Assembly: GCA_964496035.1 (NCBI GenBank)
Contig: CAZBXI010000034.1
Span: 1-16,728 of the forward strand
Source: EX4484-217-1 sp964496035
Lineage (GTDB): Archaea > Thermoproteota > Thermoprotei_A > EX4484-217-1
Length of the DNA stretch: 16,728 bases
Reading direction: 5' to 3'
Part shown: piece by piece, positions 1-7,900 of the stretch
How the letters are laid out: each line of letters opens with the position of its first letter
Position numbering within the stretch: position 1 is the first letter of the stretch
Made by a program: the position numbers and the translations under genes
The notes under the pieces: generated by a model
What the model saw: the letters and a program-made list of their open reading frames with translations, nothing else
Told to the model about the DNA's origin: nothing
Database searches by the model: none

Positions 1-94
1 GCTCTGCCCACGTTCTACAACCTAGCTCAACCTTCAGTTTCCTTAATTCCCTCATGAGATCTTCAGGCACGTTCTTAACGAGGAGAGTAGGCAT
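1..94 (-). CDS. Ribbon-helix-helix (antitoxin/CopG-like) protein, N-terminal part only
   Basis: Reading the minus strand from the ATG at 94-92 gives 31 codons running off the left edge. The peptide starts MPTLLVKNVPEDLMRELRKL and continues through a second helix ending CRTWAE. A short beta strand (TLLVKNVP) followed by an amphipathic helix is the typical opening of ribbon-helix-helix DNA-binding proteins, including VapB-type antitoxins and CopG-like regulators. A TATA-like box on the minus strand (125-131) lies at the right distance for a transcript with a leader of only about 9 bases. As most of the protein is missing, it is unknown whether a toxin gene follows. Family assignment is by eye; the fold is likely and the antitoxin role is inference. 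Confidence 0.6.
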   Translation of the reverse strand, partial: MPTLLVKNVPEDLMRELRKLKVELGCRTWAE

Positions 95-124
95 AGATAT
101 CCATAGAAATCTAGATATCTTAGG

Positions 125-140
125 ATATAAATATTTCCTT
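125..140 (-). promoter_or_regulatory. TATA/BRE promoter for the ribbon-helix-helix gene
   Basis: Read on the minus strand this is a purine-rich AAGGAAAT (BRE-like) followed by TTTATAT. The TATA centre near 129 predicts a transcript start around 103, some 9 bases before the ATG at 94. The assignment rests on composition and spacing only. Confidence 0.4.
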
Positions 141-290
141 TGAGTTCATAATATACTGAGAAAGCATAGTGGATAGGAGATAAGGTGAGAGATGCTCATT
201 TTGCTTCTATGGTATGAATGTCGCTGAACTTTTCTCGGCGACCAGAAACCTTTCTGAACACCTGTTTTTCCTTGAGAATTCTCTGCTACT
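141..290. other. Intergenic stretch without a recognisable gene
   Basis: No supported coding frame is seen between the minus-strand ribbon-helix-helix gene and the arfA promoter. Short inverted repeats are present: GTCGC at 220-224 against GCGAC at 238-242, CAGAA at 243-247 against TTCTG at 252-256, and the 10-bp palindrome GAGAATTCTC at 276-285. These could fold in RNA, but no C/D-box or H/ACA pattern fits convincingly. A 63-codon minus-strand frame here has no recognisable motif. Confidence 0.4.
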
Positions 291-298
291 CTATAAGA
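291..298 (+). promoter_or_regulatory. Probable promoter of the arfA-cofG operon
   Basis: CTATAAGA is the best TATA-like octamer before arfA. It predicts a transcript start near 320 and a leader of about 37 bases containing the GGTGA ribosome-binding site at 345-349. No other good TATA box is seen inside the operon before 4848, which fits a single transcript from arfA to cofG. Confidence 0.4.
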
Positions 299-356
299 TA
301 AGTTAATTATTCTCAAAACCAAACCTCTACATGACATCCAACATGGTGAATATTTA

Positions 357-1085
357 GTGTACAGAGCAGGTATTGTAGAGCTCGTTGGGTATAGATTTTG
401 GACGGAATCCCTAGGCTCGGATAGGGAGTGGATTATTCAAACAACCCAAGCCAGAATATACAATGTTCTCCATAAAGAATTCTCAAACATAGGTTCATTC
501 CTGTACAGTCTCCGTTACGACTACATGGTATTCATAGATGGTAATTCTAAACCTCAGAAATACATTAACATTTTAAATAAGGCGAGAAAAGTCTCTCCTG
601 TTCCCCTGAGAATAGCTATTTCATGCGGTAGAACGCCTGTAGAAGCGCAAAGTAAAGCTACGAGAGCTTTACTAAGCATTGAAGTTCAAGGTCTATTATT
701 TGATGTGCCAAATAAATGCCGTTTATCTCCGATAGCTGCTATACACTCGGATTTTAACGATTTCACGGGGAAAATAAAGGAGGTTTCAATATACGAAACA
801 TATTCGGAACTTACAAAATTCTATGTAAGATTAAAGAACTTTATTATGGAAAATGGGGGCTTAACATTTTACCTTGGTGGAGATAATTTCGTAAGTTTCT
901 TACCTGCAAGAAGGCTTAATAAGGCGATAAAGTTTCTAAAGGAAGTACCTCACCTTAAATCAGGTATTGGTGTACATAGGATACCTAGAAGAGCATTAAC
1001 TTTAGCGACTAAAGCATTAGATGAGATAAGGGAAAATAGAGGTAATGATAAGGTTAAGGTGCTATTATTTGGAGAAAACGCTTAA
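357..1085 (+). CDS. arfA: GTP cyclohydrolase III (ArfA), first step to 5-amino-6-ribitylaminouracil
   Basis: ArfA opens GTP to 2-amino-5-formylamino-6-ribosylamino-pyrimidinone 5'-phosphate, the archaeal entry to riboflavin and to the F420 chromophore. The 242-residue protein aligns by eye with Methanocaldococcus jannaschii MJ0145 along its length. Recognisable points are the FWTESLGSDREW stretch (residues 14-25, typical of the Thermoproteota version), QARIY (31-35), TPVEAQ (93-98), HSDFNDFTG (130-138) and the GGDNF turn (174-178) of this GGDEF/cyclase-like fold. The aspartate-asparagine pair near the N-terminus of MJ0145 appears to be replaced here (LVGYRFW), which I believe is common in the Thermoproteota branch. 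It starts at GTG, with GGTGA at 345-349 and a 7-base spacer. It is first in an operon and its end overlaps the next gene. Confidence 0.9.
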   Translation: MYRAGIVELVGYRFWTESLGSDREWIIQTTQARIYNVLHKEFSNIGSFLYSLRYDYMVFIDGNSKPQKYINILNKARKVSPVPLRIAISCGRTPVEAQSKATRALLSIEVQGLLFDVPNKCRLSPIAAIHSDFNDFTGKIKEVSIYETYSELTKFYVRLKNFIMENGGLTFYLGGDNFVSFLPARRLNKAIKFLKEVPHLKSGIGVHRIPRRALTLATKALDEIRENRGNDKVKVLLFGENA

Positions 1086-2226
1086 CATAAAATACGTTGT
1101 TGTAGGAAAAGACTATGAAATTAAGGAAAACATAAACCTAACATTAGATATTGAAAAAGGTTTAATAGCGAATATAGGCTTTTCTCACAGAGGATTTACT
1201 GAAAAACCTTTAAACATAAATGCCATAGCAATCCCGTCACCGATAAATGCTCATATACATTCAGCGGATTTCATCTTTTCAGGTTCAGGATTAAAGCTAA
1301 GCATAGAGGAGCTAGTAAAGCCACCACATGGTTTAAAACATAGACTGCTCCGAGAAACAGCAAGTAAAGACATAGCTAAGTCAATCACTTATACTCTTAA
1401 ATATTTAAAATCAACGGGTGTTTCAGCAGCAGCAGATTTTAGAGAAGGAGGAATAAAAGGAGTAAAGCTTGCTCTAAAAGCGCTTAGGAAAGTCCCATTT
1501 AGGCATATAATTTTAGGAAGACCTGTTAAAGGGTATGGTGAGAAAAAAGTAAAAGATCTTCTAAGACTATGTCATGGTATAGGATTAAGTAGCACATTAT
1601 CGTTTAAGCCAAGCTTTCTAAATATGTTAAATAAGCTAGCTAAGGAAGAAAACAAACTCCTTGCCGCGCATGTAGCAGAAACTAGAAAAAGCTTTGAAAA
1701 AGGGGATTTCGAATACACGCTTAAACACTACAAACCTGACTTTATAGTTCATGGAACTCACTTAGGAAGTAAAGAATTTAGTGTTTTGGCTGAAAAGAAA
1801 ATACCTATAGTCCTCTGTCCAAGAGCAAATACTTTCTTTGGCGTAGGTGCTCCTAAAATAGCTGAAGCATTAAAATCAAATGTAATCATTTCTCTAGGTA
1901 CAGACAATGCGGGATGGATACTGCCGAATATATGGAGAGAAGTAGAATACGCTTTTAACATTGTTAGAATGCAGGATAGAAGCGTAGCTGAACCCAAACT
2001 GTTTCTAAAAATGATAACGTATAATGCTGCTAAAACACTGAAACTAGAGAATGAGGGATTTATAGATGAGGGAATGAAAGCGAACATTACGTTCCTAAAA
2101 ACATCTCCCAATATTGTTCATTCTAAAAACATGTTAGCCTCAATAATTCTGAGAACCGATAGGAGAGACGTACTGGAGCTTTTAATTTACAGTAAACCCC
2201 AAATAGGTAAGTATTTGAAGTGGTAG
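1069..2226 (+). CDS. Deaminase-type amidohydrolase; candidate missing pyrimidine deaminase of the archaeal Fo/riboflavin route
   Basis: This is a TIM-barrel metal-dependent hydrolase of the cytosine deaminase/SsnA/SAH-MTA deaminase group. From the TTG at 1069 (385 residues) it shows metal ligands HIH at 62/64, H201 and E204 in HVAE, H228 in HGTH, and D279 in GTDN. This is the full set for a mononuclear-metal deaminase, including the proton-shuttling glutamate. An upstream in-frame ATG at 1045 exists, but its GAGGT is only one base away, while TTG 1069 has AAGGTG with a 7-base spacer and gives a normal family start. It overlaps arfA by 17 bases and stops 3 bases before arfC. Its place among ArfA, ArfC and ArfB suggests it deaminates the 2,5-diamino-pyrimidinone phosphate intermediate. 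The family is well supported; the substrate is inference from context. Nucleoside or base salvage is the main alternative. Confidence 0.85.
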   Translation: MEKTLNIKYVVVGKDYEIKENINLTLDIEKGLIANIGFSHRGFTEKPLNINAIAIPSPINAHIHSADFIFSGSGLKLSIEELVKPPHGLKHRLLRETASKDIAKSITYTLKYLKSTGVSAAADFREGGIKGVKLALKALRKVPFRHIILGRPVKGYGEKKVKDLLRLCHGIGLSSTLSFKPSFLNMLNKLAKEENKLLAAHVAETRKSFEKGDFEYTLKHYKPDFIVHGTHLGSKEFSVLAEKKIPIVLCPRANTFFGVGAPKIAEALKSNVIISLGTDNAGWILPNIWREVEYAFNIVRMQDRSVAEPKLFLKMITYNAAKTLKLENEGFIDEGMKANITFLKTSPNIVHSKNMLASIILRTDRRDVLELLIYSKPQIGKYLKW

Positions 2227-2229
2227 CTT

Positions 2230-2925
2230 ATGTTGAAAAAACCCTACGTAATAATTTTCTCAACAATGACCATAGACGGGAGAATAGCTAGCCCAGCAGG
2301 ATATTCGAAACTATCTTGCCCGTACGACTTGAAAAGACTTCATAGTTTAAGAGCTGAAGTAGATGCAGTAATGGTTGGTGCAAACACCGTAATTAAGGAC
2401 AATCCTAGGCTAACAGTGCGCCTAGTTAAAGGAAGAAACCCAATACGTGTAATTGTAGATGGAAAGCTAAGAACACCTATAAACGCAAGAGTGTACGATG
2501 TTTCAGAAGCAAAAACCATGCTTATAACAAGTACTAGAGCTGAAAAGGAAAAGATTAATGCTTTAAGAGAAAAAGGTGTTGAAATAATAGTATTAGAAGA
2601 CCAGGGAGAAGGAAAAATCAGCTTAACAAAAGCTCTAACCTCCTTATACGATCTTGGTGTAAGAAAAATCCTAGTAGAAGGTGGTGGAAAACTAAACTGG
2701 TCACTAATTAGGGAAAACCTTGTAAACGAAATTAGGGTAACCATAGCACCATACATTTTCGGTAACGGCGTAAGTATTTTCCAAGGCGAAGGATACAGAA
2801 ATACTAGAGAGTCTCCTAGACTAAAACTAGCTAATGTATTTAAATGTGAGTGTGGTAATGAAATACACGTAATATACAAGGTCATGAGTCATGCAAACGT
2901 TAATTCTACCCATAGGCTCCTATGA
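2230..2925 (+). CDS. arfC: 2,5-diamino-6-ribosylamino-pyrimidinone 5'-phosphate reductase (ArfC/RibD C-terminal type)
   Basis: ArfC reduces the ribosyl side chain of the pyrimidine intermediate to ribityl with NAD(P)H. The 231-residue protein is a stand-alone dihydrofolate-reductase-like RibD C-terminal domain, close to the usual archaeal length. Visible motifs are TIDGRIA (14-20), VGANTVIKDNPRLTVR (49-64, substrate/cofactor loop), VEGGGKL (149-155) and PYIFGNG toward the end. No N-terminal CMP/dCMP-type zinc deaminase domain is present, unlike bacterial RibD, so the deamination must be done by another protein. It begins at ATG 3 bases after the amidohydrolase stop, preceded by GTGG, and its last 35 bases overlap arfB. 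Translational coupling along the operon is likely. Confidence 0.9.
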   Translation: MLKKPYVIIFSTMTIDGRIASPAGYSKLSCPYDLKRLHSLRAEVDAVMVGANTVIKDNPRLTVRLVKGRNPIRVIVDGKLRTPINARVYDVSEAKTMLITSTRAEKEKINALREKGVEIIVLEDQGEGKISLTKALTSLYDLGVRKILVEGGGKLNWSLIRENLVNEIRVTIAPYIFGNGVSIFQGEGYRNTRESPRLKLANVFKCECGNEIHVIYKVMSHANVNSTHRLL

Positions 2926-3583
2926 ATACCATTGGTCTTTACCTTTAAACACAGATACGTTAATAGCACTATGTGTTTCCAGAAAATTAGCGGAAAAACT
3001 GGAGAATGCAACGATATATCCACCAGTAAACTACAGTGTTTCATTAGAACACTTAGAACACGTGGAAACAGTTAGCGTAGATCCTGAAGTGTTTCTAGCA
3101 TATATAAGAAATATTGTTTTAAACTTGTTAAAACTTAAACCTGAAAGAGTAGTGCTTATCAACGGCCATGGGGGAAATAAGGGTCTCCTAACAACCTTAG
3201 TTACCGAGCTACAATATACAGTAAATGGAACTGATATAGTGTTGCTAGATATATGGTCTGCTGTAGAGAAAATAGCTAGCAAATACTTTGGAACAAAAAT
3301 AGGAAGTATAGTTCATGGGGGACTTATAGAAGCTTCAATAGTAGCTGCTTGCGGTGTAAAGCTGGAGGGATTTAAAGATATAACTCTTGAAGAAGCAATT
3401 AAGATAATGGCTAAAAAATCGAAGGTTAAGAGCCTTATTAGAAGGCCTTGGTCTATAAAGGACCTTAAAGAACCAAGCAAAATATGCTCTAAAGAATTAG
3501 GTGAGAGATTATTGGAAGTGCTTATAAGCGAAGTATTGGGTGAAATAAGGCATCGTAAGAAAGGCAAAATGGAACCATTATAG
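2891..3583 (+). CDS. arfB: Creatininase-family formamide hydrolase (ArfB), deformylating the ArfA product
   Basis: ArfB removes the formyl group left by ArfA, giving 2,5-diamino-6-ribosylamino-pyrimidinone 5'-phosphate. The protein (230 residues) has the creatininase-family metal site: GSYEYHWSLPLNTD with E12, H14 and D22, NGHGGN at 91-96, and HGGLIEAS with H142 and E147. The ATG at 2891 follows AAGGT (2878-2882) with an 8-base spacer and lies inside the end of arfC in another frame. Family members also include creatininases and mycofactocin-system peptidases. The neighbours arfA and arfC make ArfB the clear choice. The C-terminal tail is basic (HRKKGK). Confidence 0.88.
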   Translation: MQTLILPIGSYEYHWSLPLNTDTLIALCVSRKLAEKLENATIYPPVNYSVSLEHLEHVETVSVDPEVFLAYIRNIVLNLLKLKPERVVLINGHGGNKGLLTTLVTELQYTVNGTDIVLLDIWSAVEKIASKYFGTKIGSIVHGGLIEASIVAACGVKLEGFKDITLEEAIKIMAKKSKVKSLIRRPWSIKDLKEPSKICSKELGERLLEVLISEVLGEIRHRKKGKMEPL

Positions 3584-3598
3584 GTTAAGGGTTTAGAA

Positions 3599-4792
3599 AT
3601 GAAGGATTACGGTGTAAGGAAGGAATTTATTGAAGTACTTAACAAGTGTGTTGAAAGACCAGCTAATTTTGAAGAAGCATTACTTCTAGCTACTGCTAAC
3701 CCTCATGAGTTTGTGTTGCTCCTTAAAGCAGCATTATATGTTAAGGAAAAGTACTTCGGTAAAATCGTAACATATTCGAGAAAAGTGTTTGTCCCATTAA
3801 CGAACTTATGTAGAAACAAATGTGCTTACTGTGGCTTCAGAAAAGAACCAGGAACACCTGGCGCTGGTTTCCTAACTTTCGAAGACGCTATGAAAATAGT
3901 TAAGACTGGAGAGAAACTTGGGGCAAAAGAGGTCTTGGTTAGTACAGGTGAAAAACCTGAGACAAAATATGAAGAAGCAAGGAGGTTCCTAAGAAAGCTA
4001 GGATACAGCTCAACTGTAGAATATGTCAGGGATTTCGAGGAAAAGGTGTTAAAGGAAACAAAGTACATGATGCCACATACTAACATCGGTGTTCTCACTA
4101 AAAAGGAAATGGCGGAATTGAAACCATTAAATGCAAGCATGGGTTTAATGCTTGAAACGATAAGTGAAAGACTTATGGAGAAAGGCATGCCTCATGAAAA
4201 ATCTCCTTGGAAGCACCCTAAAGTAAGACTTAAAATGATTAGGGAGGCTGGAGAACTAAAAATACCGTTCACAACAGGTATACTTGTAGGGATAGGTGAA
4301 ACTTGGAAGGAGAGGATAAAATCGCTAATTGTTTTAAGAGAAATTAATAGAGAACATGGGCACATACAGGAAGTAATAATTCAGAACTTCATGCCGGAAC
4401 CTAAAACACCTATGGAACATTGTCCACCACCTTCACCTATAGTGTTTCTCAAGACCATAGCAATAGCGAGGCTAATATTTCACGGAGAAACAAGTGTTCA
4501 AGCACCGCCAAATCTAAGCCTAGGAGCGTATCAACTACTTCTACTGGCAGGAATAAATGATTGGGGAGGAATATCCCCGCTAACACCGGATTTCGTAAAC
4601 ATAAGGTACCCATGGCCAAAAATAATTGAAGTGAAAAAAGCTGTGGAAGAACTAGGTTTCAGACTTAGAGAAAGACTACCAATATATCCAAAATACATTC
4701 TTAAAAAATGGTTTCCCAGAACATTGGAAGATAGAATTTTAAGTATTGTTAATGATGACGGGCTTGTTAAGAGAGAATGTGAGAGATTTTAG
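3599..4792 (+). CDS. cofG: Fo synthase subunit CofG (radical SAM)
   Basis: CofG is the radical S-adenosylmethionine enzyme that closes the deazaflavin ring to give 7,8-didemethyl-8-hydroxy-5-deazariboflavin (Fo), using the adduct made by CofH. The 397-residue protein carries the [4Fe-4S]-binding cysteines C71, C75 and C78 in NLCRNKCAYCGF, a GEKPE motif typical of CofG, then a TIM-barrel body and the C-terminal GAYQLLLLAGINDWGGISPL region shared by CofG/CofH/MqnC-like enzymes. The ATG follows AGGGT (3588-3592) with a 6-base spacer and lies 15 bases after arfB, so it is the last gene of the arf operon. It is a little longer than the M. jannaschii protein (about 360 residues). Assignment is firm. 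Confidence 0.93.
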   Translation: MKDYGVRKEFIEVLNKCVERPANFEEALLLATANPHEFVLLLKAALYVKEKYFGKIVTYSRKVFVPLTNLCRNKCAYCGFRKEPGTPGAGFLTFEDAMKIVKTGEKLGAKEVLVSTGEKPETKYEEARRFLRKLGYSSTVEYVRDFEEKVLKETKYMMPHTNIGVLTKKEMAELKPLNASMGLMLETISERLMEKGMPHEKSPWKHPKVRLKMIREAGELKIPFTTGILVGIGETWKERIKSLIVLREINREHGHIQEVIIQNFMPEPKTPMEHCPPPSPIVFLKTIAIARLIFHGETSVQAPPNLSLGAYQLLLLAGINDWGGISPLTPDFVNIRYPWPKIIEVKKAVEELGFRLRERLPIYPKYILKKWFPRTLEDRILSIVNDDGLVKRECERF

Positions 4793-4847
4793 CAGGTGGT
4801 TAAGCACTTACGTAGAATTATAAGGTAACTCTACTTACTCTTCTCAA

Positions 4848-4865
4848 TTATAAAAGCTTTTATAA
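4848..4865. promoter_or_regulatory. 18-bp perfect palindrome with back-to-back TATA boxes, protease promoter
   Basis: TTATAAAAG is followed directly by its reverse complement CTTTTATAA. The right half with the next bases (TTTATAAAG, 4859-4867) is a good archaeal TATA box, predicting a transcript start near 4890 and a leader of about 29 bases for the protease. The left half would point the other way, toward the end of cofG. It may be a two-way promoter, or a dyad for a regulator that blocks TATA-binding protein. Confidence 0.5.
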
Positions 4866-4918
4866 AGCACTATTGGAATATAACTAGGTATAGCAATTAG
4901 CTCTATGGTGAAAATTTA

Positions 4919-7900
4919 ATGGATAGAAATGTTTCTCTAAAAATATTTTCAGTAATAGTATTGGCAGTGCTATTAATATCGTTAGCATCTATAATACCAG
5001 TATATGGTGAAGAAACGCATACAGCTGGGAGGAATGTTAAGGAAAATCTGAGATATGCTCCTATTAGATTCAAGAATAATATTAAACATGGTAAAGCATT
5101 AATTAAACTGGATCCTGATATTAGAAAGAAAATATTTTCAGCTAAAGATGGTAACGAACTTAAGGTTGAAAAACAGTTCATAGTGCTTTTAAAAGGTAGC
5201 GCTAAGTTACCTACGTATGTAAAAGTGTTACATAAGATAGATAGGGAACCTATACATTTAGCCCTTATCAAAGCAAATTTTGCTGAAGTACTAAAAATAG
5301 CTTATAGTGACTATGTCTTAATGATAGTTGAAAATAGAAAAGTAGAACCACCTAAACCTAGGATGCCGGATAATGTTGAGAATATAGATTCGAAAACATT
5401 AAAGAACATTCTTAAGCAACCTTTACAGACAATACCTTCAGCACCATGGACTACATCAGCTTTAAAAGCATGGACAAAATATGGTGTAACAGGTGATGGT
5501 GTAAAAATAGCAATAGTCGATACTGGTGTTGATTTCGGGCATCCGGATCTATGGGTAAACTGGTATACGCCTAAGGTTGCTAGAGATCCTAAAACCGGGC
5601 TTCCTATGGCATTTGACCCGACAGGTATGATTTACTGGAAAATATTTGGTACCCAAGCTTCGGGCTTTGTAAACACTTCACGTATTGATGTAGACGCGGA
5701 TGCGAATGGGGTTTTAGACAGTACTGGCTACAATATTGCAGGTATAGTTTCGGCGAGTGGAGAATACCATCTAGGTGTTCTTACAGGTTGGCCTTTTATG
5801 GAAGGTTGGAAGTATCCCGTGTTAGTAGTTGACCCTGAAGAGCCTCACAAATATACAACAGTCTACATAGACTTCGACCTCGACAACGACTTTACTGATG
5901 AAAGACCTGCAGTTTTAGGAAGTGGAACGGAAATATTAATAAAAGACTATGATGGAGATGGTTTCCCCGAAGAAAGCTTAGGCTTGCTTTACTACATTTC
6001 CGATGGTGAAACACCAGTACCATACTCTGATATTGCTTTTGGGGATGAGGGAATAATTGAGCCTCCAGGGAACTTGGTAGCTATAATGATTGATACAGGT
6101 GAGCATGGAACATTATGTGCTGGTGCAGCAGCTGGAACAGGGTTCTTATGGATGGTAGGTACAGCCCCAGGAGCTTTACTTGTTCCTGTGGGTAATATTT
6201 ACTTGTTCCTATGGAATTTCATAGTATCATATTTCTACGTTGTTGAAGGACCAGACGGTATACCTAATACTGGGGATGAAGCGGATGTTGCAAGCTTTAG
6301 TTTCGGCGATTCATATGTTGTAAACGATGGTTGGGATTATGAGTCAAGGCTTCTAGAATGGATAATGAAAGTTTATGAAGCATTCTATGGAGCAAACACT
6401 GTATTCTTCGCATCTACAGGTAACGGCGGACCTGGATATGGAACAGTAACAGAACCTGGAAGCTCCTATGGAACAATAGGTGTAGGTGCTTCTTCATCAC
6501 TTTACGTATTTGACCGACTAGTACGTGGCCCGAAGTGGTTTCCGAGAGATGCCAATAATCACCAGTATAAGGACCTAGCGTTCTTTAGCAATAGAGGGCC
6601 TGCAGCTACCGGGGCTTTAGGATCGCACATTGTTGCTTTAGGTATGTGGGACTTAGGGACATTACCTGTATGGGCAGGCTACTACACCATATGGGGTGGT
6701 ACAAGTCTTTCATCACCTGTTGCAGCTGGTGTTGCTGCTTTAACTATTCAAACATATCTTAGCGTTCTCGGAGACACATATACTCCTTACGATATTAGAG
6801 ACATATTAATGAGTACTGCTGACGATATAGGCTATGATCCTTTAGCTATGGGTGCTGGAATGGTTAATGCTAGTAAAGCTGTTGAAGCCGTTATGAGCAT
6901 GAATAATCCAGAACTTATGCCTTCAAGGCTTATTGTAAAACCTGCACTTGTAGAGTTTGGAACTGTAGAGGTTGGTAGGAAATATTTTGATACACTAAGT
7001 GTTTTAGGCAATATTACAGGGTTAACTGTTGAAGATTACATGTTTGAACTTAAAGATGTAGCAACATATGAATTAGCAGTTAATGCAACACTTATTGGAG
7101 AGGATGGTGTTAGCCACTATAGTAGACCGGATATTGCAATAGTGCTACCGAAAGATTTCCTAAATTACGACATGATCGTAGTTAAGATGATTATACCTTT
7201 AGAACAATTTGATGTAGATGGAGATTATCATGCAGATATATTCCCGGCGCTCTCACTTCATGAATGGGTAGACATTAATGGTAACGGAAAATGGTTTAGT
7301 GACGTAAACGAAAACGGCATCTATGATTATCCTGAAGAATGGGAAGACGAAGAAATAAACATTATAATGTACGATTACACTGAAAGCAACATACATGAGA
7401 TAACTATTGGCTACCCTAACATGAAAGTCAGCGTAGTTAATGGAGCTGAGAGAAGGTTAGTTATAGGTTTATCTGATTTCTGGGCACCACTCTATGAAGG
7501 CAAAGTGCTATATAATGTTACAGTCGAAGTTCAAGCATACAAGAAAGTAGATAATCCACATGTTTCAGCTAAAATTGTCAACAATAATGTAGAAGTTTCT
7601 CTCAGAGTGCCTAGAAACACTAGGCCCGGTCTCTACTATGCCATGTTAAAGGTTAAAAATGCCTATAATGGGGAGGCAACAATCCCGGTGCTTTATAATG
7701 TTAAAGTACAGTTAACATGTAAAGGAGGGGGTTATGGTCAAAAACACTTAGCACCTACAGTAGAGAGCTTATATGATAATGAGGCTTTAGGAGCAGATAT
7801 TGACTGGTCTTGGAGACCTGATACTGGCGATTGGAGATTCTTCTTCTTCGAAATTTCAAATAAACTGTTAAAGAGAGAGCCAACATTCTTCACTGTTGTT

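Noticed and set aside
205..262. Possible C/D-box or H/ACA guide RNA (GTATGAATG, two CTGA motifs, a GTCGC/GCGAC stem, and an ACA)
   Set aside because: The C-box consensus RTGATGA is not met, the spacing to CTGA is only a few bases, and no lower stem fits before the ACA.
146..337. 63-codon minus-strand open frame before arfA
   Set aside because: It has no recognisable motif, odd composition and no good ribosome-binding site, and would run through the arfA promoter region.
1758..2111. 117-codon minus-strand frame inside the amidohydrolase gene, and similar antisense frames in arfC, arfB, cofG, the protease and ftr
   Set aside because: They lie opposite conserved family proteins and show no motifs of their own; they are mirror effects of codon bias in the real genes.
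4793..4847. Possible terminator after cofG (pyrimidine-rich CTCTACTTACTCTTCTC at about 4830-4846)
   Set aside because: It is not a true T-run and forms no stem-loop, so termination there is not supported strongly enough to list.
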